Shown here one piece after another: positions 1 through 11,150 of a stretch of DNA of 64,000 nt; within the stretch, counting starts at the first letter, position 1, and every line of letters starts with the position of its first letter. The position numbers and the translations under genes are program-made. This stretch comes from Symbiodinium kawagutii (lineage: Eukaryota > Sar > Dinophyceae > Suessiales > Symbiodiniaceae). The notes beneath the pieces are model-generated. The model ran no database searches. It was not told the DNA's origin and was given only the letters and a program-made list of their open reading frames with translations. The stretch lies in assembly GCA_009767595.1 (NCBI GenBank), contig VSDK01018427.1, forward strand, positions 69,490-133,489, in the 5' to 3' direction.

Positions 1-38
1 TCCTGCGAACGAGTTGTGATTTTCTTTGGGCTCTGGGG
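1..38 (+). CDS. Possible exon end of unknown gene (partial)
   Basis: The window opens in an open frame (reading VVIFFGLWG near its end) that stops at a good donor, GTGAGC, at position 39. It would be the 3' end of an exon of the gene whose later exons lie at 213-402 and 679-771. The piece is too short to identify, and its phase does not match the next exon in the most protein-like frame, so this is a weak call. Confidence 0.2.
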
Positions 39-212
39 GTGAGCGGAACATCTCCCGTCCTCACCTGGGGATGATGTTTTTTGCGGGTCATGTACCACTG
101 CCCAAAAACAGCTGACGAAGGGCTGTGCCTAAACCTTTTGTAGTTGAAAGTACCTGCATTGAAACTGCTGTGAACGGTGGTAGCTGGATGTGGCCCCAGG
201 GCGCATGAAAAG

Positions 213-402
213 TTGTTCCGCTGGCCAAACAAGGACTGCTGGCGTTCGTTCCACGCTTCCCAGGTTTCACGTTTTCGTTCGCCGCTGAAGCGTTTTTGCC
301 AAGTCGCAAGATACTGATGCAAGAGCTGCGAGATTTTGTGGGAGAGCTTGTGCAAGACCCCTTGACCAGATCTCTGTCAGAGCTCTCCCAAGTTGGATCC
401 CT
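213..402 (+). CDS. Internal exon, unknown protein
   Basis: A 190-nt open stretch between an AAAAG acceptor and a GTGAGT donor. The translation begins VPLAKQGLLAFVPRFPG and ends with an amphipathic helix, LRDFVGELVQDPLTRSLSEL. Codon use and amino-acid composition look like real protein, and no AACCATC repeats occur here. I do not recognise the family. An antisense ORF covers the same bases but reads as low-complexity Ser/Thr/Pro and is less convincing. Confidence 0.45.
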
Positions 403-678
403 GTGAGTCCGACAATCTGAAAGCATCTGAAAGCTTGTGTGCAAGTCCGGTGACATGATATCTCTCTAGCTCTTTCAAGAGGACGTGCGCAAGGTTCCTG
501 TAAGAAACCATTTTAGGATAACTTGAGAAGATCTTACTACAACTACTTTGGAGGATTTGTAAAGGATGAGGGTTGCAGGAGGAAAATTGGGATTTGCACG
601 CAGGCAAAAAATGACTTTTAAGATACATACGTCATGTCCCACTACCAGCGTGGAATGTGATTTCTCAATCCTCAAAAG

Positions 679-771
679 TTGGACCTAGAGCTCCTACCAT
701 GCAAAACGCAGGCCGAACACGAGCACAGCAAGGCGTTTCAGCTGGACGCTCTGGAGCGAACCCTGATCTAA
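679..771 (+). CDS. Terminal exon, unknown protein
   Basis: After an AAAAG acceptor this frame encodes 30 residues, LDLELLPCKTQAEHEHSKAF and on, ending LDALERTLI and a TAA stop. The charged, helical composition suggests a real C-terminus. It may be the last exon of the gene entering from the left. The phase does not join directly to 213-402, so another exon or a different donor would be needed. Confidence 0.4.
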   Translation: MDLELLPCKTQAEHEHSKAFQLDALERTLI

Positions 772-1846
772 CACAGGCTTTTCACTTTGCAAGAACCCGT
801 TGGTGTGGTCACACAGTTCCGGGGAAAAAACACCACCCATTGTTCATCGCAGCCCATAATCCGGCATCCATCATCCCTCGTCATCGCTCTCGCCCTCGTC
901 ATGTTCACTGTAAGCATCATCTCCTCCAGGTTTACATTCATCCTGAAACTTCTTCCTGCTTATCTCTCTCTCTCTCTCTCGGCAGGAAGGTAGTTGCCCA
1001 GGCCGAGTGACTGCAGTGTTCGTATCATGTGGCTGAGGTTGGAGGATGCGAGACTGAAGTTGGAGGATTCGAAAGTACGGACCCGCGCCAACAGCTCCTA
1101 GGAAACTTCCAATGGTACAGTATGGCATGGTAAGGAACTTCCAATGACAATTTCGATTTTTGATGTCGTTGAAACGATGCAGCTCTTTTGCTGCATTTTG
1201 AGGGCCCCAAAATTGGGATCACCCTCAGGTTAGTGCACGTTTCGGCGGGAATTACCGAGTGGCTATGACTGCCCCAGAAGGGGCACAGATCATGACCCAC
1301 CGTTATCGAAGCTGGCAAAATGTTGACGCTTTCCCATGATTACCCATGTTCGGTGTACCCATTGGGTATAGAAGATCCACCGATTGCCAATGTGCAGTCT
1401 GGCCTCATGGGAAAAAAGGCAGTTCTGTTTGGATTTGGTGCTCATATGTGTTTTTGTGCCACGTTTTCTTCACGTGGAAAATGCCATGTCTTTTAATCCC
1501 TATTTGAAAACTGACTTTGAAAACATATTGTTGATGACCACTTGGCACCCAGTTCCAGTGTTGGTCTTGACATGTTGTTTGAATGCACAGGTATATATGT
1601 ATATATAGATATATTTACACAGATATACTTATATACCCAGCAAGTTTCAGGGATAAACCGGCATGCGCAAGTCGTAGTTCCAACCACCGCGTAACAGAAC
1701 CCATTTTTCACGATGGTTGCAATGTTCCCTGGGGCCTTGTCTTCCCGGGGGCATACATTTTCATGACTGTCGCCGAAAACATCACAAGAATCTCCTGGTC
1801 GACAAGTGCACCCTTCCTTCCTTCCTTCCTTCCTTCCTGGTTTCAG
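772..1846. other. No clear gene; short CT and CTTC tracts
   Basis: Mostly non-coding. It holds a short CT run (about 962-981), a small charged ORF from an ATG at 1027, TA-rich sequence at 1590-1635, and a CTTC tract (about 1812-1838) that could serve as the polypyrimidine tract of the acceptor at 1846. No homology is recognised. Confidence 0.4.
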
Positions 1847-2057
1847 AATTCGATCGGTGGAGGCCAAATTGAGGCCATTGGGAAGCAGCACGAGCAGCAT
1901 GGGCATCCAACTGATTCCCTGCGATAAATTGGTTGCAGCAATTCCCCAAGAATCCAAAACAGGAGGAACAGCCATGCTGCAGCTATTCTCAGCTTTGAAA
2001 TGCAGGAAAAATAGGAGCAACCGCCTATGCATTGCAAACATGCAGACAAGTCCATGA
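1847..2057 (+). CDS. Possible terminal exon, unknown protein
   Basis: A TTTCAG acceptor directly follows a CTTCC-rich pyrimidine tract. The open frame then encodes 69 residues (starting IRSVEAKLRPLGSS, ending RLCIANMQTSP) before TGA. A second frame from the same acceptor (NSIGGGQIEAIGKQHEQ, 26 codons to TAA) is almost as protein-like, so the frame is not settled. No family is recognised. Confidence 0.35.
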
Positions 2058-2339
2058 GTGTTTGGGAGAAGTATGAAGCAAACACTTTCATCCGCGCACG
2101 ACCGGGCTATAAAAGGGATATTGCACACGGTCATTCATCACCTTGCTTTTTCCTCGTTTGAACCAAAACTTCACTCATGACTCATCACACAGGCAAGTAT
2201 TAAGTACAGTAATGGTCAAGACTGGTGATTTTTCTTGCTGATTTGCCGTCAAGAAGTTGTAACCCAGTAGTTGGATTGAGGGTACTTCACTCAGTTGGAT
2301 TTATTGAGACAACCCATTGATTAACGCCATTTTTGACTA

Positions 2340-2580
2340 TCTAATTACCTGCAAGGGTTGCCATCATCATTTGATGAATCATCACAAACCATAAGTTTAA
2401 GCATCACTCTGCAGTTATTGAAACATCACTGACACCATTTATCTGCGCACCCCTGACCATCATCAAACATGATCAACCATCATGAACCATCATCAACCAT
2501 CACCCATCATTAACCATCATTAACCATCCTAGACCATCATCTAACCAGCATTTAACCATCACTGGAACCATTTATCTAAG
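2340..2580. repeat. AACCATCATT-type intronic repeat, C-rich orientation
   Basis: Degenerate repeats of ACCATCATCA and AACCATCATTAACCATC, all in the same orientation, ending just upstream of the exon at 2641. This is the first case of the acceptor-side repeat polarity described in the findings. Confidence 0.8.
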
Positions 2581-2640
2581 CATAACATGACCCTCCAACC
2601 CTTGATGCCGTGGGCGATCACCCAACGCCATGACCGCCAG

Positions 2641-2767
2641 TGTCGCTTCTTGGCGTGCCGCCGTTGAAGCCGATTGGCGATGCCTGGAAGCAGCACCAAA
2701 GGAACTGCGCTCAGAACGAGAGGCCAGGGCTGGTTCTGGGGCCAGGGCTGGTGGTGGGCAGGCGAAG
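2641..2767 (+). CDS. DUF4116-like micro-exon
   Basis: Lies between CGCCAG and the donor GTGGGA. The frame reads WRCLEAAPKELRSEREAR, which follows the DUF4116 pattern (aromatic-x-A-Leu, A-x-x-x-Leu-Arg, charged). The C-terminal half is Gly/Ala-rich and less typical, so it may be decayed or mis-framed. A TGATGAAT/GGTGAT-type tract follows at 2800-2870. Confidence 0.4.
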
Positions 2768-3678
2768 GTGGGAGTCACCCCAAGAAAATCATCAGCAATC
2801 TGGTGATGAATTTCGTGGTGATAAATTGGCACTTCCATGTGTTGATCAATTTCGTGGTGAGATATTGGTACTTTGTAGGAACCCTTTTGTGGTTGCCCTA
2901 TGGCCTGTGGATTGGTGAAGTTTCTTGCCTTTGTGGAGCAGAAACGCTAGCGGCTGCTAGCGCCAACAGCAAACTTGGCTGGAAACAAAGCTCCAAATCT
3001 GTTGGTCCTTCGGAAAGCCACAGCTTAGGAGCAGTTTTCTTCCTGTGCCCCTGCATGAGACTGGTTTGTTGACTTGTGTCTTTGGATGTTCTGGTGTCTC
3101 TTGGCCAACTGTCCTGGACCCTCCCAGGGATGACTCATGGTCGATTCACCCAAAAGTAATGAAAATATGGTGCAGGAGTTTTGTATACTCGCCATACTCA
3201 CGTTCACCAGTTGAGATTCGTGGGATGAAACAGATGCAGTGACCATTCTTTTTTAAACATCATTCAGCATCATGGCCAACCAAATCATCATTCCCTTCCA
3301 GGAGATTTTGGATATGTATAACGAAAACTAGACCGTAGGCTAAACTAAGTTGATGATGCTAATGAAGTTCGTACTCGGGCTGGAGTTGTGAAGTCATTGG
3401 TTTTTGGCGGTCCTTCACACCCTTCCAGAGACAGAATTTTGAAGGGGAAGGTATTGCAGTGTATATGCTTCTATATTTGGACATGTGTGCTTAAGTAGCC
3501 ATGCAATTATGAACATTTATTTTCATTATACGATAATCAAACAAATGGTCATATTATATCTTGATATTGAAAAGATAATCTGATTGATAATAACAAATAT
3601 GACTTATCAAATACCGCATATTGAAAAACACCTGCGAGATCATGTGTGATCTCTGAGCTCATGGATCTGTGGCTTCAG

Positions 3679-3773
3679 GTGATCTTGAAGGCGGTGGGCC
3701 AAGCTGGAAGCTGTTTGAGCTACGCTTCACAGGAGCCGCAACTGAGATCGCCGTTGAGGGAGAAGTGCGCAGG
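3679..3773 (+). CDS. DUF4116 micro-exon
   Basis: A 95-nt exon between CTTCAG and GTGAGA, encoding 31 codons plus 2 nt. VILKAVGQAGSCLSYAS is a textbook DUF4116 helix pair (V-L-x-A-V then L-x-Y-A-S). Function is unknown: DUF4116 units are short alpha-helical repeats, presumably stacking as a binding scaffold. It is the second of the series on this strand. Confidence 0.65.
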
Positions 3774-3922
3774 GTGAGATTTCCAGTGCCCCTCAGGTTG
3801 GATTGCCTGGCTAGGCAAATTTACCTGCTGAAATACACAATTTTATGTATGTGAACCAGCTATAAATGGTGGATTTTCGTGGATTTTCCACTTCCAGATT
3901 GGTTTACCAGAGAGTTGGATTG

Positions 3923-4044
3923 CATGGCTCTGGGTCAAGACTTGAACCATCAATTGTTTTGGGGATAGGTTCACCAACAATCATGGCTAAACAATGGCCA
4001 ATGGTGGTACATCAGGGGTACAGGGTGAACTGACCCATAGCCAC
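3923..4044. mobile_element. Palindromic MITE-like element, family 2
   Basis: Begins ATGGCTCTGGGTCAA and ends TGACCCATAGCCAC, so the termini are inverted repeats about 120 bp apart. It shares the internal GGGGTACAGGG motif with copies near 28.6, 54.2 and 57.8 kb. No coding capacity. Confidence 0.5.
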
Positions 4045-4774
4045 ATTGGTAAGTAGTAGATACTGTCGATGGATTCACATGATTTCTTTTGACAAACTGT
4101 TTTTGTCAATGGATTCATGTGAATCATGTGGAACTAATCAATGGAATCATTGGATTCCATGTTGTCGATGTTTTGCCAAGCATTTCTCAAGCGTTTTTCC
4201 TTTTCTTTGCCACGGCTGAACCGTCGTCATTGAAACCCTGAAACTTGGGAGCCATATGGTACCACTATTTGGCAGTGTTTGTCCAACATTAGACGTGGCC
4301 AAGGTGATACGCAGATATGGAATCAATGAGGAGCTATACATATTTACATATTCCATAGATATTCCATACCATGTTCCATAGATATTCCATAGCATATTCC
4401 ATAGAAATTCCTAGATGTTCCAACCCTATTTCATAGAAAAATCCTAGATCTTTCAACCAAATCTTCCATAGAAATCCCACCCAGATTTTCGATAGACATC
4501 TCTATGTGGCTGTGGGTCACAGCTCCACCTGGTTCCCCTATCATTAAGCCTTGTTTACCCTATAGCTTTGTTGGTGAACTTAACCCCCACTATTGTTAAC
4601 TGATTGGTTATACCCCAATTATTATTGTTTACCCTATAGTTTATTATTGTTGGTTGGTTAACTACAAGTTAATAGGATAACCTATTATTATTGTTGGTTA
4701 TTAACCCCCATGATTGGTTGGTTAACTGCTTGACCCGGTCGCTCGCCATGTGATTTCTCTTCCACCGGCGACAG

Positions 4775-4868
4775 GAGCTGCGTGCTGATCCCGGCATAGC
4801 GGTAGCGGCCTTGAGCAACGACCCAGAGGCTGCCCAGTTTGTCAGCAGCGAGCTGTGGAAGGAGCAGG
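4775..4868 (+). CDS. DUF4116 micro-exon
   Basis: Follows a GCGACAG acceptor. It encodes LRADPGIAVAALSNDPEAA and continues QFVSSELWKEQ, the second half of one repeat and the start of the next (D-P-x-I-A-x-x-A-L). The donor is GTTGGG or one base earlier. Sequence upstream is rich in TTGTTGGTTAACC-type repeats. Confidence 0.6.
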
Positions 4869-5583
4869 GTTGGGGCCTGGTGGGCCCGGTGGCTTCAAAC
4901 AATGGCTATAACCAAGTCCTTGTTGGCTTTTGACCACGGTTGTTCTAGTGAATTGGCGCAGTTTTGCTAAGCTTAAGTGGCATGTTCTTCCAAGCGTCTC
5001 GCAATAACCAAGGCTTAGTTTGAGCAATTTTTGGGACTTCAACGTGTTATGACTTAATTGTAACCCCAAAGTTCAGCAACCGAACCCTAAGTTTTCAGGC
5101 ACTTTCCGTATGTTTTTGCAGGGTTCAAGCACTATCCATTTGTGAACCGATGCTTATGTAAAAGCCGGTGGTTTACAAGCAATCATTTCTATCCGTTAGT
5201 GAGGTCATAGTTGGAAAGGAATGGTTTTACCCTGGAAGTACCCGTTGGTTGGCACATCATATCGATATTTAATAGCATATTTTGAAGGTTGTTGTTCAAT
5301 ATATTTGGCGTTCCATGAAATTTGCTCAACGATCAGCCTGTTGATATGCAGCATGTTGGTATACCAATGATTCAGCCTTGAGACTTGTGGAACTGACCAA
5401 ATCCTTCAGGTTTGCAAATTAGAAAGGAACATTCATGAATACCATGTGAGTCCGCTAAGGAGTGAATAGGATAGCTGATGAATAACAATAATCAACCCTG
5501 TCGGGTTTTTTGCCATCGCTTAGTTGATCACAACATCTTGGGCCTTCCTTGTGCTGCCGCTGCTTGGCATTTGCGCCTGTCAG

Positions 5584-5661
5584 GACGATGCCTTCGTGCT
5601 CAAGGCGAGCGCTGACAGGGCTGGGGGCTGGGCGACTCATGGCATGTTGGGAGCAACAAGG
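5584..5661 (+). CDS. DUF4116-like micro-exon
   Basis: Starts after CCTGTCAG. DDAFVLKASADRAGGWA matches the D-x-x-F-V-L-x-A start of a DUF4116 repeat, and the exon is 78 nt, the same length as those at 29.6 and 60.8 kb. The donor GTGGAT is inferred. A GATA/GATG microsatellite follows within 40 bp. Confidence 0.45.
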
Positions 5662-5696
5662 GTGGATACACATCCGAAGAACGGTTGATGATGGCC

Positions 5697-5798
5697 GTAC
5701 AAATACAGACATACAGATAGGTAGATGTATGGATAGATGGATAGACGGACAGATGGATAGATGGATAGATGGATAGATGGATAGATGGATAGATAGAC

Positions 5799-5838
<40 letters not shown>

Positions 5839-5843
5839 GGGGG
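5697..5843. repeat. GATA/GATG tetranucleotide microsatellite
   Basis: About 145 bp of interrupted then pure 4-bp units (GATG first, GATA later), ending in a run of G. It is open in several frames, which produces spurious YLSI-repeat ORFs on the minus strand. Confidence 0.95.
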
Positions 5844-6000
5844 GGGTATAGATGTATAATGCACACGAAATTGTACACATAGGGTCAGTCACGAGTAGTC
5901 ATAGTCATGGTGGATTTTTGACAATAATGGCTGGTCATTGTTTGTTTCACTGGCCAATTATTGCAAAGAAATCATCGACAATGCCAAACGTTCAAAATGA

Positions 6001-6187
6001 GATGGAGCAGGTGAAGATGCCAGCAACTGTTGACTACCTGACATCTCTTTCCGGATCTTCACCAGGGCAGCACCTTTTGGGCACCCACGTCACCATGGAT
6101 AGAAGTCGGCCAAGATGTACAGATTTTAACCACCCAACTTATGTAGGAGCCAAAGGACAGCTTGACCTCCACCGATGCTGTAAGTAA
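6001..6187 (+). CDS. Possible coding segment, unknown
   Basis: An open frame reading VKMPATVDYLTSLSGSS then GAKGQLDLHRCCK to a TAA stop, in sequence free of simple repeats. A related word (CACGT..CA..AG.CGGCCAAG..GT) recurs near 6770, so part of it could be an unrecognised repeat instead of a gene. Confidence 0.25.
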
Positions 6188-6277
6188 AAACGTTTATTTT
6201 GGATGGCATGAAACTAATGCAAATTGGATGTTTTCATGATTGTTGATGATGGATGGTTTTGGACGGGTTTTTGTCAC

Positions 6278-6369
6278 TGGGTTGGTTGATGGGAAAAGCT
6301 ACAGTAAACCCTTACAATTGGTGGTTAAAAACTAGTGTTTCTCAGGTCAATTATCCCATTAACCAATCC
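6278..6369. mobile_element. Palindromic element, family 3 (degenerate copy)
   Basis: Starts GGGTTGGTTGATGGGAAAAG and ends TTATCCCATTAACCAATCC, imperfect inverted ends around an AT-rich middle. A better-preserved copy is at 47.88 kb. Confidence 0.4.
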
Positions 6370-6480
6370 ATTTCGCTTGATGATCCTTAATAGTTTCCAA
6401 TAGAATTGATTATTTAGATGGATCATTCATGGTTCCTGTAGACTATTCCTGATTCCACTTGCAACTCCATTTATTTCGAG

Positions 6481-6626
6481 TTGCTCCCTGAAGGCCTGTG
6501 CTGCAAACCTCACCGTGCTGCAGCATGCTTGCCTGACTCCGTTGAGTCGCGAGCGTGAAATCATGCGGCAAGTGCTGCAAATGATGCTTGGCGCTGACGT
6601 TGGAGCAGAGCACTCGGGGTTGAGCG
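6481..6626 (+). CDS. DUF4116 micro-exon (3' end uncertain)
   Basis: After TTTCGAG the frame reads LTVLQHACLTPLSREREIM, matching the L-x-x-A-x-x-x-L-x-x-D/E-R-E-I core, then RQVLQMMLGADVGAEHSG. Candidate donors lie at 6619 and 6627. The open frame continues beyond, so the boundary is a guess. Confidence 0.5.
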
Positions 6627-7324
6627 GTGGATCAGTGGGGACCTGTTGGAAACCCACGAAAATGAGAGTGGAGGAAGACCAAACTGTCCGGATACTTGTG
6701 ATGGACCCATCTCTTTTTCTTAGTTCATCAATGGTTACTTGCCAATGTCCAGTTGTTGGAGCTCACGTGGCATCCAGTACCAAAGCCGGCCAAGTGTGTA
6801 TAGGTTTACAATTATCCCCTCAGGCCATAGATCAGTGGGGGAAAGCGGTGATTTCCAATCTCATCTAATACGACGGTTGATTAAGGGGAGTAGCATCTAA
6901 AGCCATGGTATCTTGGCTTCCGACCCAAGCTTTGATCATCGGCCAGCCGTGCGCTTTATCCAGCCTGTACATCCCGTCACTTGTGGTGAAGGAGCCCATT
7001 ATCGGCGGCATCCACTGGCTGACCACGATTCAAGCGAATCATTTGCCGCATTTTGACCATCATCCATCCATCACATAACCATTGTTCAGCACCTTGAAAG
7101 CGAACCACTTCTCAGACTTGTCATTCAACCGTCGTGATCTACCATTCTTCCACTTGCTTAAACCTATGTTCGGTGCACTTTTTGCACCCATTACACCGAC
7201 TATCTACCCATCATGTGGCTCCAAACATGGTCTTCCTCGTTGGTTTCTACCTCGGTTTCTGTACCGAACAGCTGGATGGTCACGGCCAACTGGACAGCTC
7301 GCCACGTCGCTCCCCAGCTCCCAG

Positions 7325-7428
7325 GAACTGGACCGGCCTGCAGTACGCCTCGCTGGAACTCCGCCAGGACCCGGAACTCTGCTTGGAAGCGGTGCAGAAG
7401 CGGCTCGGCGAAGTGGTCAGGTCTGGTG
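7325..7428 (+). CDS. DUF4116 micro-exon
   Basis: A clean 104-nt exon from CTCCCAG to GTGAGT. LQYASLELRQDPELCLEAV is an almost consensus DUF4116 unit (L-Q-Y-A-S-x-E-L-R-x-D-x-E-x-x-L-E-A-V). GC content rises sharply over the exon. The intron that follows opens with GATGGTT-type repeats. Confidence 0.75.
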
Positions 7429-7440
7429 GTGAGTCGGGCG

Positions 7441-7645
7441 AAAAAGGGCGGTGAAAATGGTGGTTCAATCATGGTTAGATAGGTTCATGATGACGAAATG
7501 ATGGTCGAATGATGGTTAAATGAGTGTTAATGATGGTTGAATGATGACGAAATGATGGTCGAATGATGGTTAAATGAGTGTTAATGATGGTTGAATGTTG
7601 CTTGAATGATGGTTCAGTCGTGGTTCAATAATGGTGGAATGATGC
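7441..7645. repeat. GATGGTT repeats with perfect 54-bp tandem duplication
   Basis: G-rich-orientation repeats begin right after the donor at 7429. Bases 7487-7540 and 7541-7594 are identical 54-bp copies built from GATGGTT/GATGACGAAAT words. Confidence 0.85.
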
Positions 7646-7763
7646 CAAAGTGAGTGTTTGCGCCATCAAAATCTATCACCTGTAAGCATTATTATAGCTT
7701 GTCCTCATGGAATCCTCATATTGGCCGCAACCATTCTCCATCGCGGAAGATCACAAGCACAAG

Positions 7764-7895
7764 TCCAACGGGCGAAGAATCCTTGGCCGAAACGCGACTG
7801 GGCCTCGCCGCGGCGAGGCATTGGCGTTCGCTGATCTACGTGGACGAGTCGCTGTGGTGCGACCGGGACTTCATGCTGAAGGCCATTCGTTGCCG
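7764..7895 (+). CDS. DUF4116 micro-exon
   Basis: LIYVDESLWCDRDFMLKAI follows the L-x-Y-x-x-x-x-L-x-x-D-R-x-x-x-L-x-A core, preceded by a further helix (ETRLGLAAARHWRS). The acceptor CACAAG is weak and the donor GTGGCA is inferred; the frame stays open for another 28 codons. Confidence 0.6.
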
Positions 7896-8040
7896 GTGGC
7901 AGTGCGCCCAGCCCCTTGGATCGATCCCCCGGCAGATCCATCGGACCCTGTCCAGGATGGTTTGGCGTCCATGGGTGCTGTGAAACACGGTCAGATTGGT
8001 GGAAAACGAGGATTTTTGCAAATGATCAAGGACCAAAATC

Positions 8041-8253
8041 ATGGGCACTGCATGGGTCAAGACAACGATTCCTGTACAGCCCACAGATCCAAACTTCCCC
8101 CAGGCTAGAATTGATTTGTTGGATCAAGACATGTTGGGGGCCCCAGCAGCCATTAACAAGCCATCATTGGGTGGTAGGCTAGATGTGGCATCAGATTACC
8201 ATGCTTTTCTGCATGCAGACCCTGTCTGGCTGGGCGCACCTACATGGCTGTAG
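8041..8253 (+). CDS. Possible coding ORF, unknown
   Basis: A 70-codon frame with even composition (PNFPQARIDLLDQDMLG, then GGRLDVASDYHAFLHAD) in repeat-free sequence, ending in TAG. No family is recognised and it lacks convincing splice sites. It could be chance. Confidence 0.2.
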   Translation: MGTAWVKTTIPVQPTDPNFPQARIDLLDQDMLGAPAAINKPSLGGRLDVASDYHAFLHADPVWLGAPTWL

Positions 8254-9190
8254 GCCAATAGCCAGGGGTCAGTGACGAAGGAAGGGTGAAGCTTCCACCT
8301 TTATATGATATGCACTAAACGAATGTAAAATGTACATGGTTGTGGGTCAATATCCTGTTCGTCGGGTGAACATACATGACCCAACGAGTTTTTTTGTTGG
8401 GATGTTCACCTGCCTCGCTCCGCCCCTTTTCATGGAAATCTGTAAACATGAAACTATGCAAACAGAATGCAATATACTACAATATACTACCACACCATAC
8501 CACACAACAGACAGCTGCAGTTGAATCCGGTACAGAAAGCACCACGCGTCACAAAGGAGCCATGCCACAAAGCCTTGGCCAACTGAGTCTCTTGGGGTAG
8601 CCTTGTCCAACAACGGCGATGGCTAAAGCTCTGTCAAAGATGAGACAGCAAAATGCGACGAGATTCTACAGAAGACAGCACAGACAGAATGCAATCCACA
8701 GCACTACTACATTTTGACTTGCTACAATGTGGTGTCGGCGTAGACGTATGTATATGCATGTCGCGACCTACTTGTGATGCCCTTCACAGACATGACAACC
8801 TTATTGGACATATTTGCCTGTGCAATTCCTGCAAAAAGAGGTTGGTATATCAACCAAAACACCTCATATGAGTTTCTTGTTCTTTGTGAAGTGCAGATGG
8901 TCAAGATACATAACTCAAGCGTTTTTAATATTTTGATGATGAAATTAGAAACCCTGAGTCTTGTTTTTAGTATGGTGACCATGTAAACCTCAAAAATTTA
9001 AGATTATGAAGATCATTTTTGGTTGTTTCTTCTTTTTTGAGCATATATTTCTTGAACATACTACAAGTAGTACCGCACAAGGCGGTGGCGGAAGTTTCCA
9101 AGATAGGAGCACTATAGGAGTGTGCAGTTGTGGTTGCGACAATGTGACCATCGATCTGGCCACTTGACTGGCAGCCCATCTGTCTAGCTA

Positions 9191-9836
9191 TCTTTCTATC
9201 AGTGGATCAGTTTTCTTTCTGTCTGTCTGACTGTCTATCTATCTATCTATCTGATGATCTATTCGTTTATCTATCTGCCTATGTACTTGTATTTCTATCT
9301 ACCTCACTATCTATCTCGTCATCTTTCTGTCTATGTATCTATCTATCTACCTGTCCATCTATCTATTTATCTATCTGCCTATCTATCTATCTGTCTATCT
9401 ATCTACCGAATTATTTGTCTGATCATCTATGTGTCCATCTGTCTGTCTTTCTGTCTATCTACCTGACTATCTATCTACTTTTCTATCTGACTCTCGTTTC
9501 GTCTACCTATCTGTCTATCTATCGACCCATCTAGCCATCTGAATCTGGCTATCCAATTGTCTGTCTATTCCATCTATCTATTCTAGCCATTCTATCTATC
9601 TATCTATCTATCTACCCAAATATCTACTGTCTGTCTATTCCATCTATCTATTCTAGCCATTCTATCTATCTATCTATCCATCCATCCATCGATGCATCTA
9701 TCTAGCTATCTATTTCTTTATTTACCGATGCATCTATGTCTCTGTCTATTATGCTGATCTATCTGTTTATTTATCCATGTTTCATTTAGTCTAGCCATCT
9801 TTCGTCTATCCATCCATCTCTGTATTTATCTACCCT
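9191..9836. repeat. TCTA/TCTG microsatellite, about 645 bp
   Basis: A long interrupted array of TCTA, TCTG and TCCA tetramers. Its YLSI/CLSI-type ORFs are artefacts. A 60-bp segment around 9565-9615 is duplicated about 65 bp downstream within the array. Confidence 0.95.
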
Positions 9837-9979
9837 AGCTGGGTTGTCCATATAGTCGGAAGTTAGACTTCTAAACTTCCTGTTGAATCTTGAATCTAGA
9901 TGTAAAGTCAAAGTTTATTCTTCGAAACTTCGAAACTTCCTGTTGAACCCACCACCAAACATAGTTACCAAACATTTTG

Positions 9980-10715
9980 GCCGCATAAATCACGAAAAGT
10001 GACGCGAAACGCAAGTGTTTTCCTACTTTTGTCTCCTGTGTTCAAAAAGTGTCAAAACGTGCTGTGTTTTGACACATTTGCTTCAAAATGTGCTTCTCGC
10101 CCTGGCCGCGTGCACTTTTTCGGACATGCAACTTTCAAAACTTGTTAAAAACCACGAGTTTTTGCGACTTCGGACGTGAGAATGTGCTTCGCGCGCAGGC
10201 GGCGTGCCAATTTTCATGATCATATGACATCTCCGAAAAGTGGCCCGAAACGCTAGTAAAATTGCAGTTTTTATTTTGGTACAAGATTTTATCTTAAAAA
10301 CTTGCTTCGCGCGCAGGCAGCGTGCCAGTTTTGAGAATCATGAGTCATCAAAAGTGCTCCGATGTAGTGTTTTTACGATTTTGACTTCCAAATTTGCTTC
10401 GCGCCTAGGTTTTTTAACGATTTTGAACGTGAAATCCTCTAAAAGTGCTCCGAACATGCAGTGTTTTTACGATTTTGACTTCCAAATGCGCTTCGCGCCT
10501 AGGTTTCTGAACGATTTTGCAAGTTGCAACTTCCAAAATGTGCTCCGAGGCTGACATGTTTTTACGATTTTGACTTCCAAATGTGCTTCGCGCCTAGGGT
10601 TTTTAACGATTTTGCAAGTTGCAACTTCCAAAAGTGCTCCGAACCTGACATGTTTTTACGATTTTGACTTCCAAATGTGCTTCGCGCCTAGGTCTTTTAA
10701 CGATTTTGCAAGTTG
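9980..10715. repeat. Minisatellite, 94-95 bp units, with diverged flank
   Basis: From about 10330 on, about four units at 94-95 bp spacing each carry TTTTTACGATTTTGACTTCC, CTTCGCGCCTAGG, TTTAACGATTTTG and AAGTGCTCCGA. Upstream (9980-10330) are older, diverged copies with CTTCGCGCGCAGGC. Short ORFs inside are not genes. Confidence 0.85.
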
Positions 10716-11071
10716 CCAAACTACACATTCTTAATGGTGTGACTTAGCTATACCAAGAAAAAATGAGTTCTTCGTACTTAGTACCTCCTTGCCTAGGATT
10801 TAGTTTCTATACTAATTTTGTCATAGTTTTGTCAGTTTAAGTCTGGGGTGGCCCTCCACCAGTTTGTGCTTGTTTCTTTCGACAGAAAACGATGCGTGTT
10901 GGTGCTTGAGAGATGTAGAGTCGTCACAAAACTATCTGGTTGGTGGTTTTAAACATTTCTATTTTCCCTAGTAATTATTATCCATTAGCTGGTTGACAAG
11001 CATATTTTTCATAGGGGTGGTTCAACCACCAACCAGCTATTCTTTCTCCGGCCGCGCCCGCGGCTCGCGAG

Positions 11072-11150
11072 GTTTCTGGCCTCCGAATTGCGTTCAGACG
11101 GTCAACTCTACTTGGAGGTGCCGGTTTCAAGGTTTCGCTGTGATGCGCTG
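11072..11150 (+). CDS. DUF4116-like micro-exon
   Basis: A 79-nt exon between GCTCGCGAG and GTGGGT. FLASELRSDGQLYLEV fits the A-S-x-E-L-R-x-D-x-x-x-x-L-E-V core and continues PVSRFRCDAL. The same length occurs in the exon at 37.2 kb. GC is high relative to its flanks. Confidence 0.55.

Noticed and set aside
2106-2116. GCTATAAAAGG, a perfect-looking TATA box
   Set aside because: Dinoflagellate promoters are not known to use canonical TATA boxes, no gene starts just downstream, and one such match is expected by chance in a window this size.
7200-7472. Minus-strand ORFs over the exon at 7325
   Set aside because: Composition is poorer than the plus-strand DUF4116 frame, which also has both splice consensus sequences.
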